From Linyphia triangularis (lineage: Eukaryota; Arthropoda; Arachnida; Araneae; Linyphiidae), in contig OZ021727.1 of NCBI GenBank assembly GCA_963978545.1, positions 50,358,487 through 50,422,486 of the forward strand: a stretch of DNA of 64,000 bases, in the 5' to 3' direction. Below the pieces are notes generated by a model, which saw only the letters and a program-made list of their open reading frames with translations, did not search any database and had not been told where the DNA came from. The position numbers were made by a program, and so were the translations under genes. Position 1 is the stretch's first letter. Every line of letters begins with the position of its first letter. Below are positions 1 to 29,500 of this stretch, one piece after another.

Positions 1-88
1 CACTGGAAAGGCTACTATCACTGGAATTAGGGGCAATTAATATCTCCTGAAGTTCTGCTGGAATCAGATTCCTTTTCCTTTCACTCAT
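1..88 (-). CDS. possible start of an ORF running off the window edge
   Basis: A minus-strand ATG at 88 opens a reading frame that stays open to the window edge (29 codons). It begins MSERKRNLIPAEL and ends in a serine/aspartate-rich stretch (SSDSSLSS). A basic start followed by an acidic-serine stretch resembles the N-terminus of some transposase-derived proteins, but 29 residues cannot decide this. It could also be chance. No promoter or splice site was identified. Confidence 0.18.
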   Translation of the reverse strand, partial: MSERKRNLIPAELQEILIAPNSSDSSLSS

Positions 89-2424
89 ATTAAATTATAA
101 GAAAGCTCAATACACAAGAAAATTTCTGAATGAAGTCAGCAAGTAAGAATAAGCAAATGCATCTTTCTAAAATGTGGTTCCACTATTACTTCACACTCAT
201 AAATTGGTTTTGAAGTTATTCCTTTTTAGAATAGAAAAAAGGATAATTGCCTATCTCCCTCCAGAAAACCCCGTGAAAACGACCTTCGCTATTCCATTTC
301 CTATGAATAGAAATGAATAGATTCTTTGCAAAATCCTCAAAGCCTGTAATGAACTCGGAATTCAGAATACTACAACATCATTAGTTTATCTAGTCTGAAA
401 AGATACATCATTGTTCTAAAATAAATACTGAGGGAAAAACGAAGAAAGTTGCTTCAAATTTCAAAAATACCTCACGTCGGATTTTTACAGTTTTACAGAA
501 GACACACTGTACTTATTGTTTTCAAACCTTTTGAATTAAAAAGGAGTACCTTTCTATAACTGCTAACTACTGTGCTACATTATAAAATATGAAAGTTTTT
601 TTTTTTTAAACGAAAGTGTATTGGCTTATAATGTTTTCCGAGATTATTCCAAATATCAGGCAGTAAATTTTAATTAAATGAAAACAATCATATCATTCCA
701 CTTTAAAACCATCTGAAGTTAATATTTTTGCACTTTTAACTTCAACTAAAATGTATAATTTGATCATGCCGAAAGTTCTAATTTTAATATAAAACAACTT
801 TATTACTTCATTACTGACAATGAGTTTTAAGGCAGGTTATGTTAATTAGTTGTATTCCCAAAAAGAGTAATGTAATTTGAGAATGAGAAATATTACTTTT
901 GTTACATAACAATTTCATACCCCAAGTTTATTTTCCACAAATAATTTTATATAGAGAAAACTTAAATAAATCCATATTTATGGATAAAAAAAGTAAAGAT
1001 ATCCTTCAAAATGTAAATTGCAAAATACTTTACTAGATTATAAAGTATTTGAACAATTACTTTGTAATCTGTAAACAATTTATAGTAAATCCTACACCAC
1101 GAAACAATTACCTTCCTAAAAGTAGTTTAGCTAAAAACTTTAATTAATTTTATTTTATTAAATACTTAATGGCATTTGACTTTGTTTATTTTTAAAATAT
1201 TATAGGCCAACATAGAAATTGTATTTTAAAAATATCGTGAACATTTCTGTCATTGAAATAAACATAATACAAAAAATCCTATTTGCCTGTCTGGAATCTA
1301 AAATATACATTGCATCCTAATTGCTTGTACCCAACTCATGGCTCGGAGAAATAAATGCACTCGACATGAGAAGGGAGTTAGTTTTGTACAGCTCTGTAAA
1401 AACTAAACATAGTTGTGTGCCAATTATTCAAAATACAACAGAATTACAAAAAAAAAAAAAAAAACACAAAAAAAACCCTAGTATTTTGCTGTCATAAAAT
1501 AGAAATCGCTTAAAGTTATAATTTTCGCGATTTCATTTCATTTAAAATTAAATAACATGACGTGCAAGAAAACTCGAACATTTATAATATACATATTACA
1601 AGCAAGGATATACTTTTATTTAAAAAAAAAAGAAAAAGAAAAAAAAAAAGAGGGCATTTGAAAATGAGCCATGAATTCATAAATATTTGAAGTCATAGAT
1701 ATATTTGACTAAAACTATTTATAGAGAGATCTGTCTTAATTTAACAAAATAATCACTCTCCTCAACAAGTTTAGTAAAATATTTAAATTTTATTTAACAG
1801 TATTCACAACATACATTAATTCATTTATATTTAAAGTTTTGCTGATCAAAACCCAAATTTTTTTAAAGAAATTTGGCAATCCTATAGTGAAAGTTCTTGT
1901 GTGTAAGATGAATCTACTAAATGTCTGTGAAAAAAGAAAAGAAAAAAAAAAGATTGCCAGATGTCTCAGTCTTATGGAGTTCACAGAGGTGTGAACTGCT
2001 CCCTATAGTAACTAACACCATGGGGGGTTGAGAAAGCTCATCCGGTTAGACTCTCAAAAAACTCCATCCCTCGAAGATAACATAAGCGCCTGTGTTAATG
2101 TCGAAAAAATAGTCCTCGGGCGGTTTCAGGCAATGTAAGGTATAGAGGGTTAATTTATGTATGCATGTTATGCAACACCCACAAGTAATTGACAAAATTG
2201 AAAATTTTTCTAAAAGTAAAAATGTATAAGATCTATACTTAGTACAATTTCCATCCAACATTGTCACTAAAATACTTAAAAGTCGTACAGATGAGGCTGT
2301 CAAATATATAAACACTTGATGGTATATTTTTACCCTCTGAGCTTCCAGGGAATGGGCAAAATTGTACAGATGTTTTCCCAGCAATAATTTTTAAATTATA
2401 TTTCTGATTCAAATATATATATAT
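89..2424. other. AT-rich non-coding DNA downstream of DHPS
   Basis: No gene, RNA gene or clear transposon was recognised here. The stretch has several A/T homopolymer runs (about 600, 1450 and 1630). A slightly less AT-rich patch at about 2000-2140 has a short minus-strand reading frame without recognisable family features. Confidence 0.5.
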
Positions 2425-3032
2425 CAGGGATGAGAATGCAAAATTTCAAAAAAGAGGAAATCCAAAATTTAAAAAACTAAATACACGCGACACCGGATTT
2501 TGTAATAGTAAAACCCAACACTCCTTGTGAACGGGCATGATACAAGTTGCTGAGGATGTCTAGGTACAAAATTTTTATATGAAGGAACTGTCATGATTAT
2601 ACATACAAACTGAAAATTAAATCCTTATAAAACTAATATATAAAGTGCTACATATAATTTAAAATAATGTGTGTATACAAAGATCTCATACATATTCCTA
2701 ATTACCCAATGATCATTTCCATCCAACCAAATTGAAATAGGTGAAATAAAGTTATGTACCACTTTATAAAAGTCACATATCAAATTATAAAAGGATATTT
2801 GTAACCAAAGTACAGAATGTTCAGCAAATTACAGATAGAAAAAAAAACAAGAAAAGGGCATTGACAAATAAAACATTAAACAAACATTAATTTGCACAAG
2901 TAAATACATCATATTTTTCAAAATGACCAAAATTACGCTAGAAAAATGCGGAAATTACTGAATTACTAAAAAGTGGAGTAAAACTTGAAAAAAACACAAA
3001 ACGCGGAAAATCGCGGAAGATTCTCATCCCTG
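2425..3032. mobile_element. non-autonomous hAT-type element, 608 bp
   Basis: The ends are inverted copies of CAGGGATGAGAAT: left end at 2425, right end reading ATTCTCATCCCTG up to 3032. Both sides are flanked by ATATATAT (2417-2424 and 3033-3040), an 8-bp target duplication as expected for hAT transposons. The flank lies in AT dinucleotide repeat sequence, so the duplication is weaker evidence than usual. No transposase is visible. The element at 19586-20020 shares the same terminal CAGGGATGAGA. Confidence 0.7.
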
Positions 3033-3040
3033 ATATATAT

Positions 3041-3437
3041 ATTTTAAAATTATTTTTTATTTATTTATTTTAAATGGATTTTAAACTATTATCCTAATAA
3101 AAACATTTAAAAAATATTTTATTTATAAATTCAAAAATGTTGTGTATTGCAGGAAAAAACTGGGGATCAAAGGACACATATATTTTTTTGCGTACTGTAC
3201 AAAGTTGTCGACACATTTGTATCTATTTCTTATATAATTTACAATAAGTCAGAAAGCCATGAAAATTAAAAGTTATTTTAATAGATACATTATCACAGAA
3301 GTGGAATATTTTGTAATTTTTAGTTTCAGAACAGTCTGTATAGTTTATTTACATATTAACATTTCATATTAGGTTGAAGTATTTTGGCTAAAAATAGCAA
3401 TTGTTCTAAAACAAAAAATCTCTTACACATGATTGTT
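3041..3437 (-). other. DHPS 3' flank, probably including its 3' UTR
   Basis: This AT-rich stretch lies directly downstream of the DHPS stop codon. Several AATAAA-like hexamers occur on the minus strand, the nearest overlapping the stop codon region, so the true polyadenylation site cannot be chosen. Nothing else is seen. Confidence 0.4.
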
Positions 3438-19169
<15,732 letters not shown>

Positions 19170-19585
19170 TTTCTGTTTTAAGTAGAAACAAAATATTGTA
19201 AATGCAAATAGTACAATAAAAGTATAAATACCATTCTAAAAATGTATGTTTTCTTAAGGGTGTAATCAGAAGAGATGGTTTTTATAATATACAGTGGATT
19301 AAAGAAAAAACTACATATAGGCTTATAAGGGTTTTTTGAAAATTTAAACTAAGCTACCTTAAAAAAAATATCATATTTTGATTGCTTTATGTAAGTAACA
19401 AGCAATAAAATGTTTGAAATTGAGATTTTAGTATTATTGGTTATAGCTTGGCAATAGTATATTTAATTATCTGAAGTGATTTTAAACTAATATTTTATAT
19501 GCAAGTACTAGTAAGTAAGCAATAAAATGTTCGAAATTGAGTTTTAGTATTATTGGCTTTAGATTGGCAATATATTTAATTATCT

Positions 19586-20020
19586 CAGGGATGAGAGCTC
19601 ATATTGTTCTCAAAACATAGTACTCACATATTCTCCAAATTTCAGTTATAAAAAAGATCAAGAAAATGCCATCCATATAATCTACAAATAAAGCTGTCTA
19701 AATTAAAAGGTGCATAAAACTACAAAATCTGTTGCTTGTAAAAATACTTGGATTTGACCTAATAACATTGCCATTTGCAACCAATCACAGTGCAAAGTGT
19801 ATCCCAGTCACGAGGAGCTTGTGAAGTAATCTGTGAAGAAAGGGGAGCAAAGAGGGGAAATCTTTTATTTAGACATGAGGAAAAGTATACGTTTTGCAGT
19901 AAAAACTGGTTCAAATCAGAAAAATGTGGATCCTTGAAACAGGGACAAAAAAGAGGAAAATGTTACATGAAAAGCGAAAAAGGTGGAAATCCTCCAAAAG
20001 GAGGAAAAATCTCATCCCTG
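19586..20020. mobile_element. hAT-type MITE, 435 bp
   Basis: The ends are CAGGGATGAGA and its inverted partner (ATCTCATCCCTG to 20020), matching the family at 2425-3032. TTATCT is shared at both flanks, which would be a shortened target duplication. A flanking duplicated segment (near 19462 and 20026, TTATCTGAAGT) shows the empty-site sequence. A short plus-strand frame inside has no family features. Confidence 0.65.
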
Positions 20021-20490
20021 TTATCTGAAGTAATTTTAAACCAATATCTTAATAATTTTTTGAATTATTTACAGTAAAAGTAAAAGACTTGATAGAAATG
20101 TACACTCTAAAAGCCTTCCTATGCATTTTCTAGAAAATCAGATTATTTCACCAGTTATTTGTGTTTAGCAGTCCTATAAAAAAAGGAAAAGTTGAAGGAA
20201 TTCTTGTTAAAATCCACATTTATTAAATTAAAATATTTTTTATCTGGCAACTTTTGCTCAATACAAAATGAAATGCAAAATGATTTGCTCTGACAAAATG
20301 AAATGTACCTGAAAAAATAGTTTCTTGATATTAGTGCAAACGTTCACTTTCAAAAGGTAGAAATACACATAGTTCAAAACAAGTATGATTGTGTTCATGC
20401 AAATACAAAAGGTAATTCATTTTATAAAGAAATAAATTGTGAAATTTGACTTAGCTTTTTAGCTAAAACATAAAGTTCATATGTGGTAGA

Positions 20491-21938
20491 CAGGGGTGTA
20501 GTGGAGCGGGAACGCGTGGGAACGACGATCCTTTACCTTTTTAGAAGGAGGAACGGCGTTCCCTCACCTAATTTTTTTTTTAATTTGTATTTATTATTAT
20601 TTTTTCTTTATGTGACACTCAACACAAAGTTCAGTAAGAAAACGAAAAGTTCTTTCGTATCGTTTTCAATCCACAACTTCATAGTTGAGCTGGCAAATTC
20701 AAGTATTTGCAAAACACTTTAAAGAGGCGCGGCAACTCGCACATTGCCATTCCATCAACAATCCAACACATCTATTAAACTGTCCCCCCCCCACCCCCCT
20801 CCTACCTTTCCAACATGGTGTTGAAATTTAGGAGGTAGTATCTTCGTCAACAAATGATCTGTATTTGTGGATGAATTCCAGAGGTCAAATGTGCATGGCT
20901 TGTTATGAACACGGTTTAACGCCAACTATTTTTCAAATAGCAAAACTGTGATCTGGCACATACAATTCCTTGTGCCCTTTCCTTGAATGTTTCTCCTCCC
21001 CAAATTTTAACGGGAACGCTCACAGATTTATTAACAAAAGTGATATGATGTTTTTTAGATTTTTATTTATTTTTATTTTTATATCACCCACTTAATTATA
21101 TATTTGTAAACTTTGCTCCGTACCTAAAAAATTAACTCTTTCAAGAGGAAAAAGCAAATGACCATAAAATATGCATTTTTTGGACAATCCAAAAAAGTGA
21201 AAAAACCTGGGTTTCTGACGGAAAAAACTGTTTGGTGCTAAGAATCTAGATGAAAGGTGAGTGTAGAATGCTGCTATTTTGTATTAACTTTTAGGGTGTT
21301 TTGAGATCACGGAATTATGCATTTATATTGGCTTGCCTGATGAAGGGAAAATCAAACTGATACGTTATTTGAGCATGACAAAATATATTCAAAACTGTAT
21401 TGATTTTTTACTCTTACTTAATTTAACTCAATACGTAAAAATAATGGAAATGGGTGGCGCCAGTAAGATGCATGGGAGGACGCTCCTAGTTGCTTAAATT
21501 TTTATAAAATTGTGGGAATGTCCAAAATTCACCGAAAAAAATAAATTTTGTGCCATTTAATAACAGATTTTATATTTATCATTGTGAGAAGGAAAATAGT
21601 TTCGAAAAATCAAGATTTGAGAAAAAATGTTTTTCCCCTTGCAACTTTCTACAAATAATGCTGCTGGCACTCATGCTAATGATTCAGTCCTTTTTCAAAA
21701 AGTGAAGGTATTCACATTTGTTGATGTTATATATTTCATTTTGCTTAATATAAAACTGCTAATGGTTTTGTAAATGGGTATAATACATCGAAATTGGGCT
21801 GTGAAATAGTAGGAAAGCAATTCAAATGTATTGTAAATTGCTTTTCGGTTTGAGAATGAGAACGCTTACATTTACAGTTATTTTTGAGTTTATTCCAAAA
21901 ATGTAGCAGCAGTTCGTAAAAAAAAAATCTTGATCCCC

Positions 21939-21970
<32 letters not shown>

Positions 21971-23063
21971 CACCCACTAAATACAGTGTTGGCGATAAGG
22001 GAAAGAAATTGACCCGATATTTTTAAAATCTAGTAATTTTGATGGCAGTATCATATAAATTTTGCAGTTTGCTTTCCCTCCCGATTCCATAGCCCGATTC
22101 ATACTCACTTTTGACGATTATCACCACTGTCGAAAAGACAAACTGAACTGCATAAAATTAAAAAACCAGGAATGCCCTAAGCAAATCTATACGTTTGGCA
22201 AATGAGTCTACAGTTGGATATCCTTCTTAAAATAAGAGATAGTTACACAAATAAATATTTTATCAAGAAATTTCAACTTTTCAATTGATATTCTTCTAGT
22301 TGTTAATTTCATTTTATTAATGAAAGAAATTTCGAAAAAAAAAGGAAGGGTCTATCTAGCACCAGGAACTTCTCTATATTTTCATCTCGAGATGGAGAAA
22401 AACCATAAAACTCTCAATTGACATCTGACACAATCGCAATCTTTTAAATTTATTTCGAAAACAGATTTCGAGGCGCTACAGAATCTGGGAATTTATCCGC
22501 ACCCATTGCTTGTAAGGCATCTCTGAAATTCTGGAAGTCAGATGATTATATTAAATCTAGGCTTCGAAAACCCAGATCAGCTGAGGACCCGATTAGGGTG
22601 GGTTCTAAGTTAAACATGTCTGAATGGAAACTCGATCTCTCATTGAAATTTTTCTGAATGAAAATTGTTGAAAAAATCATGTAAAAAATTTGTTTAAAAA
22701 TTGTTGTAAAAAATCTGCTTAAAAATTTATGCCAATATGTTTAAAAATGTCTTATAATATATTTATAAAGTGTCAAATAATATTTCAAAATGGGTAGTGC
22801 AAAGCAAATTGTTTAATATTCCATATAACTTAATAGTTTAAACTGTTTTTTTTTTTTTTTAATTTAAATCATTTTTTAAACACATTTTTTTTCTGTTTAA
22901 TTTTTGATGTGTTCATTATCTGTTATGCGATTATTAAAGTAATATTAATAAAGTTATTTATTTTTAGTTATCATACCCCCCCCCACCCCACGCAAAAAAA
23001 ATATACGTTTGTAACGACGCAATATAGCGTTCCCACACCTTTTCATTTTACACTACACCACTG
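20491..23063. mobile_element. hAT-type element without transposase, 2.6 kb
   Basis: The left end CAGGGGTGTAGTGGAGCGGG and the right end (…ACACTACACCACTG at 23063) are inverted. An exact 8-bp target duplication GTGGTAGA lies at 20483-20490 and 23064-23071. I found no transposase in the interior, which has long A/T runs (21940-21970, 22845-22860) and C-runs near both ends. It lies between the DHPS and SCAI start codons. Confidence 0.82.
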
Positions 23064-23749
23064 GTGGTAGACAAGTGGAGTTTGGACAAAATAAAATGTT
23101 ATTGTGTGGGAGACATAGTTTCTTCTAAGATGAATAAATGTGCAAAAGTAAAATTGCACAGTTAAAACAAATCTCATAAAATACTTTCACGAAGTCATGC
23201 ATGTGTAGTACCCAAGTTATATGACAAAAATATTCATATTAAGATAGTTTGAAGTCTGCAACTAAGATTTTTAGGTTCAGCTGGAATGGAAAGTGATTTT
23301 TTTTTTCAATAATAAACATCATTGAGAACTTTGATTTACTTGCATAGTGTTGATCACGAGGGATGCCAGGTAATGAAGGCAATTAAAAGGCCACCCAACC
23401 CTATTGGTCTTTGAGCTTTTTGTTGGTATTAAAATTTGTATTTGAAATACATTGAGTATCATTTTGCAAAACCAAGACACGAACAAAATATTTAGCAGCC
23501 TCGCATCCCTCTGCATGCGATTTGCACCTCTTTACAAATAATCTTCCCAGTACCCACAATATGGATTCAGCTCAACAGAGCAGATACTATTTAAATGCTG
23601 TTTGATTTATACTTTGTTTTACGCAAAAGCTTCACATAGCCTGTGTTGAATCGAAATATCATCGATACTGTAGAATAAAAGGGCAGATTGGTTTTTAAAG
23701 AGAACCTGCACAGCATTTGCAACTTGAATTAGAGAAAACTTGGCAAACT

Positions 23750-23965
23750 TCCACCTGTATAATCCCATTGACTGTTAGCGGGACAAAAAGTTTGCCAACA
23801 GGTGCCCTTAGTTCACCGAAACAGTTGGCCAGGACAGTCCAAGCTGGACCGCTGCACAGTTGAGGCATGTCACGGGAAAGCTCCAACATTGGTCCAAGCT
23901 GAGCATCTCCGAGGAGGTCAGGTGGATTGAACTTGTTTTTGCCAACAAAAAGGTTGGGTGGCCAG
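23750..23965. repeat. dispersed repeat fragment related to 32262-32420
   Basis: Segment with GGTCCAAGCTGAGCATCTCC and TTGAACTTGTTTTTGCCAAC. The reverse complement of about 32262-32350 has a recognisably similar order (GGTCCGAGCC, CCAGGCGGTTCAAA, GTTGGC). Class unknown. Confidence 0.4.
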
Positions 23966-24774
23966 GATAATATGCAAGTATAAATGATATGAATCATATT
24001 GCTTCTACAAGAATGCTATGTTTCATTCCGGGAGCTGTGTTTATTGAGTACAAATTTATTGTACAAATTAAGCAAGTGGAATTTGTACGTTTTTCTAGTT
24101 ACTTTATCGTTTCCAATACAGTAAAGAAAAACATATGAGTGAATTAGCGGGGAGCCAAATTACTATACTTGCAGTTTAGTAATCCATAACTCATTTAACG
24201 CAATGTGCTCATCAATAGGTATGCACTGCTTCTACTTCAAACAATTTTTACTACTTGTCCCTAATGTGAATAGGTTACAGGTTGCAATGCATTTGGATAA
24301 ATCATCAGGAATAGGACCTTGGCCATTCTCCTGAGTAGCAAGATCCCAAACCACTGAGAACTTAAAAGAACATATACTGAAAAAACATCAACCCCTAAGA
24401 TCTTTTGCTAATAATCTTATAGTACAGTGATCTTAGATTTTGGAGACAAGCCAATAAAAAAAAGAGGGGGAAAATATTAAAGTCCCATCACAGTGAAACT
24501 TATCTGATTATATAGGGAGAAATTTCTTTTCATGATAAGATTAAAATTTTTTTAAAAATAAAATTATTTATCATTTGTAATATCGAGTGAAATAAAATAT
24601 AAACTGATAAAAATGTAAACAAATTTCATTTAAAAAATCAAGCCTCTTTTTAAGAAAACACGTGTAAAACAATACCAATGATGTTTGCTGTCGATCTTGA
24701 TTAAATATAATTATTTTCCACGTTCATTGCGACTGATTAAAGCAAAACATGTGCAAAAAGTATATATATACAAT

Positions 24775-25085
24775 CGCCGCTTATGAATGTAGAAGCACAT
24801 GAGATGAGACAAACTTCGATTTTTTAACCAGCGCAAATAGGAGTGCACTCTCGTTTCGGCGGTGATTCACCGCATGTATTGGCCAAAGAACTTAAAACCA
24901 TAAGAAGGCAAGCTTCGCCGATACGTAAGTGCTGCCATCTCGCGGATTTTCAGAGTTGAGAGCACAAAACTTTCGCCAAATTGCTCCTATTTCCAGACAT
25001 GCGCAGAGCTTTGTTCTTACTTTGGCGATCGTGCTTTTTAAACAAACAAATAAGAACATCAGATTTATTTCGTCGAATTCTTGGG
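24775..25085. promoter_or_regulatory. CpG-rich patch between DHPS and SCAI, candidate promoter
   Basis: CpG dinucleotides are dense here (for example TCGTTTCGGCGGTGATTCAC, TTCGCCGATACG, CTCGCGG, TGGCGATCGTGC) against a strongly AT-rich background. On the plus strand ATAC|GTAAGT near 24923 could be a 5' splice site of a non-coding SCAI exon. On the minus strand CGAGATGGCAGC resembles a YY1-type initiator. This is inference; either gene, or both, could start here. Confidence 0.35.
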
Positions 25086-26321
25086 AGATTTAAATAGCAG
25101 AACAAAAATGGAGAATTCTACTTTGCAAAGTAACATATTATTTATTCAAGTTTGTTCAAATTGTTCGCTTTTGTGCACAATAAATTTCGGTAATGTTCTG
25201 AAGATTATAGAATTTTCGCAAGAGAATTTTAACAGGACATTTTTTGCAGTGTTGATGGTTGTGATGAAACTTGATGGTTAGTGTTCTTAATCGTTTGTTT
25301 TTATTTTTTCGTCTCATTCAGCAGGCTAGTTTTTATGCTAAATATAGTTGTTTTTTTCATGAACTTTTCTTTTTGTATTACTTTGATATTGCTTGAAAGA
25401 ATGTTTATCATTTGTTAGTTGCATAAATGCACGCAAATGTGTTTATTATGATTTTTTGAAATTTGACGCAAATCTCAATTACCATTGCGGTTTTTTATTT
25501 TATGAATTAATAAAGCTAAATAAAGCTAAATGATTATTGTCAACTCTTAGTAAATTCTTCTAAACTAGTACATGCTAAATGATATTGGTTTTTGTAGTTG
25601 CAAGTCATTTTTAAATTCTTGCACTCAATAACTAGATATTTTTTAGTTTCCTAATGTACTGATTCGAAGAATGTATGGAAACTTTATCGAAATAATTTTC
25701 TTCTAGAATGTGTTTCAATAATTTTGTAATTAGTAATTTTGTTAATTCTTGATGTTCATATTTATTACTAAAACTTACTAAAAGTTCACCAATATTGGAA
25801 TATGCTGTAAAAACCCCAAATCTAATATTAGGATTCGTATTGCATTACAGGATGGAACTTGCTGTAGTGGTTCAATATAATATTAACATTGTTTAAAAAA
25901 GTATTCAATTATCTTAGATAAAAATATAATTAATGTAAATTTGGTTGAATGTGTAAATATGTCAAGTAAAAGTTTAATGAGCAAAGCAGATTTGTTCTTT
26001 TTTTGGATAAAAGATTTCTGGGAAACCATAAAATTTTATCGCCAAGTGAAACCAAAACGAGCGATAAGCTTGCCAATATAGAAACCCTGCAATTACGTCA
26101 TGTGCTCTCAACTATTTTACATTATCTCTATGGAAGCTTGCCATCTTTAACCCGAAGGGTTATTATAGTATCTTTGTATTGGCGGCGCCGGCGACTCGGA
26201 GGCCAGCGAACCGGTCGATAAAAACGCAATGTTACGGTAAATCGACCTTTCAGCTAAATGAACCCAAACAACTCTTTTCAAACAGACTGTATCTTTATCT
26301 GACCTATTAATTCCTCGGTAC
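25086..26321 (+). other. SCAI upstream region
   Basis: Mostly AT-rich, with no gene. A GC-rich patch at about 26180-26225 (GGCGGCGCCGGCGACTCGGA) lies about 100-140 bp before the SCAI start codon. It may be 5' UTR or core promoter. An in-frame TGA at 26259 separates it from the ATG at 26322. Confidence 0.4.
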
Positions 26322-26524
26322 ATGCATAAAAGTACAAGCAATTTAACTTACCGATTTTCTTCTCTTGATTTAACTAAACGATCCAATTCTCATTTGGAGG
26401 ATATATCTCAACATGCCCCTCGAAGGATGGCGATCATGAATGAAGCCGAGGAGCAAGAACGGAAAATAGTTCATGAATTTTGTCATTTGTTGGAAAAATC
26501 TAAACAACTATTTAATGGATTGAG
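26322..26524 (+). CDS. SCAI: SCAI exon 1 (first coding)
   Basis: 203 nt. The variable start (MHKSTSNLTYRF) is followed by the conserved HEFCHLLEKSKQLFNGL and a split AG|G arginine codon (donor AG|GTAATT). Which of three in-frame ATGs is used is uncertain. Confidence 0.8.
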
Positions 26525-29500
26525 GTAATTTTAGGCTCTTGTTTAAATTTGTGTAATTTTACCTTCTAAGAACAAACGAGTAGATCTTAATAAATTATAA
26601 ACAATTGACACGTATTTGCTGGATGTTGCATTAACACAGTTTTCATTTTGAAATGGCATTTGTTTAAGTTTTGTGTTTCATTTGTAGATCGTTATAAATA
26701 TAATAAGTTCACATTTATGTTTCTCCTAAATGTTACAATAAAACTTTAGTAGTTGACTTGTTTTCAGTTAAAAATAACGGATGTCTTCTCCATATCATGA
26801 TATTTAAAGTAAGTTTTATGGTTCTCATGGTAGAAAATATAGACTTCTCATCATGCAACCAATTAGAATTTTTAATTTGGTTTGTATAATTGATATTTAG
26901 GGAATTAATGGTTTGAAAATTAAATTTTGACACAGAGTGTAGATCACTATCAAATGTATTTTTTGCTGTATTATTCTAAACATTCTTTGGGTTCTCTCCC
27001 ATTCGAAGTGCAAATGTGGGACATTTACTCCTTGAAAGATCTTTAGGTAGGCATTCATTCTTGACATTTGGACTACTTTCAGCAATTCAGATTTTACCTG
27101 TGCATACAGTGGAGTCTTCATGTGTAACTCTTGTGCCATGAAAAGTTCAATGTAACTCACCTAACAATATTGACTGAATGAGAAATTATTGATTTTGACT
27201 AAATGAGAAATTTATCCTGTATCTGGATATTTTCTACAAAATTGGACTATTGATAGACTAATTGAGACTGAGAATCAAATTGGGCCCTTCTATAAAATAT
27301 AAAAAAACACTCTTGACATAAATTCGCTTCTGATGAATAACCATAATCTTGTTTCCTATATAGCAAAATTACTGATTCATATTATCCAGCTGGATTATTT
27401 CTTGGAGGGTTTAGAGTGCAAACAGTGGTAATGTAAGATGACTAAAGCTTTTGTTCAAATTTAGAAAAAAAAAAAAAACGGGGTACTTGCGTATTAACGC
27501 AACCAGGCCAAAATTCGCATAAATCGCCAAATTTGGCGACCCTACTTACGGCAACCCTACGTGTTATATGTGGTTTTTCGTAAAGAAATTATTTTGCCTA
27601 CTGGTTAGATTGAATGCCGTCAAATCGCGCCAACCTGGTTGCGATAATACGTAAGTACCAAAAATGGTTACTAGTATTTTATTTTCAATGGCCCGAAGAT
27701 AAAGGCTTCAAATTATATAAGTTAAAATAGCATCCAACGAGGGCCACCTAAGAGTAATGTGACCAGACATCTCAATTTTTGTGGGACAGTCCCGCTGACT
27801 GAATATCCTGTCAAATTGTCCCACTTTCCCATTACAAAGCCCGCCAAAATCCTTCTAAACAAAACAAAAATGTCTTCAGAACTTCGTTAATTAAGAAAAC
27901 TAGCTACTGATGAAGTTTCTGGAGATAGAAAAATCTGGTCACATTACCTAAGAAGAAAATACTGTATGTGAAAGAATGAGTTTTGGTGTTCCTCACAATG
28001 AAATTGGGTATAGAAAACCCTCATAAAAATGGTATGCAACTAATTCTCTGTAACTGAAATTTGTTGGAACTTAATATCTGAAGTTGGCATTTTAAAGGGA
28101 TTAAAAATCTAAAACTAATAAGTAGTAATAAATAGTAAATATTAAAATAAAGTATTTAATATATTTTCATTATTTAATTTTTTAAAATGTCTTCTTCTAT
28201 TACTAATTCTATTAGCTAACTTTTTCAAACTTTATTAAATGTACTGTACTTGTGTAAAGAGCTAACTTCTTAATTCTTTTACTCAGTTTATAGCTTTGTC
28301 AAGATTTTTTAACTACAACAAAAGTTTTATTTGATTTAATATTCGTGAAAAAATATTATCCTAACAGAAATATTACAGAAAATTGATTAAAATAATCTGT
28401 ATTACACACATAGCATTGAACCTTCCTGGCTGTAGCAGCCAAAAATGTTTTTATTAGTGCATTATAATCTAATGACGATGAAATGTCATTTTTAGTGGAT
28501 AAAATGTATTCAAAATTACATAAAAATTAAAATTTTTACCTTATTATTTTTAAAAATATTTTTTCTCATTTCGGCGCCCCTCTCAAAAACGCATGTTTGT
28601 GAATGCACACTTTAAACGACCCTGCGAGAGGTAACTTGAAACGCTTCTTATTCTGGAAAAATAGGGTAGCCACAAGGCACAAATGATTATCCTTCATAAT
28701 GGTACTTAATATAATTTGCTGGTTTATCATTGACACAGTCAAAATTTAGTACTAAAACGATTACCTTTTTACCCACCCTTCTATGCATTCATGATTTATA
28801 ATCAAAAATATCCTGAATATGTGGTAATTTTTCAAAAGCATAAAAACTTTGCTTGATGGTAGTTTTAGGCTAGTATTATAAATGACTTTTATTCAATTTG
28901 TGTTCAGTCCAAAGCAGTTTTTGGTAAATTTGTAGGTCAGAGATGCGAAGTCTTCTGTTACTGCGTGATTTGATTTCAATAACTCAATCCCTTCTTCTTG
29001 CGAGCCTATGTGCTTTAAATTATACTGTGGGTAAAAACAAAAGATACTATTTGAGAATTTACTGTTCAATTCAAAACTTTCTTGGCACTTATTTTTTTTA
29101 ATAATATTATAAGCAAATATTGATGTTTGTCCTTTGAGAACTAGTATTTGCATCTTAATGCTTTTGATATAAATGGGTAGAATTATTTTGCTCTAATATT
29201 TCTTCTTTGTATATATATACAGCATTTTATTTTCTTGTCTTGCTTGGAAAGCTCATTTTTCATTATTTTTTTTTTTTAAATTACAATGAAATTTAAAAAA
29301 GTAAAAATCAAAGCAAAAGAAAGCATGAAGAAAAAAATTCCGAGTGCAAAATTGCCTAGGATACAAGTAGTTTGAATAACAGAGTAGCCACAGAACCGGG
29401 AAAACCTGGAAATCAGGGAAATGTCAGGGAGCTTTCTGATTCTGGAAAAAATCAGGGAAATATCAGGGAACTTTTTAAAATTTCATGAAAATCAGGGAAA

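Noticed and set aside
2046..2384. 112-codon open frame on the minus strand downstream of DHPS
   Set aside because: No family features and no plausible exon boundaries. The less AT-rich end near 2050-2140 may be a repeat fragment.
23393..23965. foldback pairing of GGCCACCCAACC with GGTTGGGTGGCC
   Set aside because: Only about a dozen bases pair and the outer sequences do not extend the match. Kept only as a dispersed repeat fragment.
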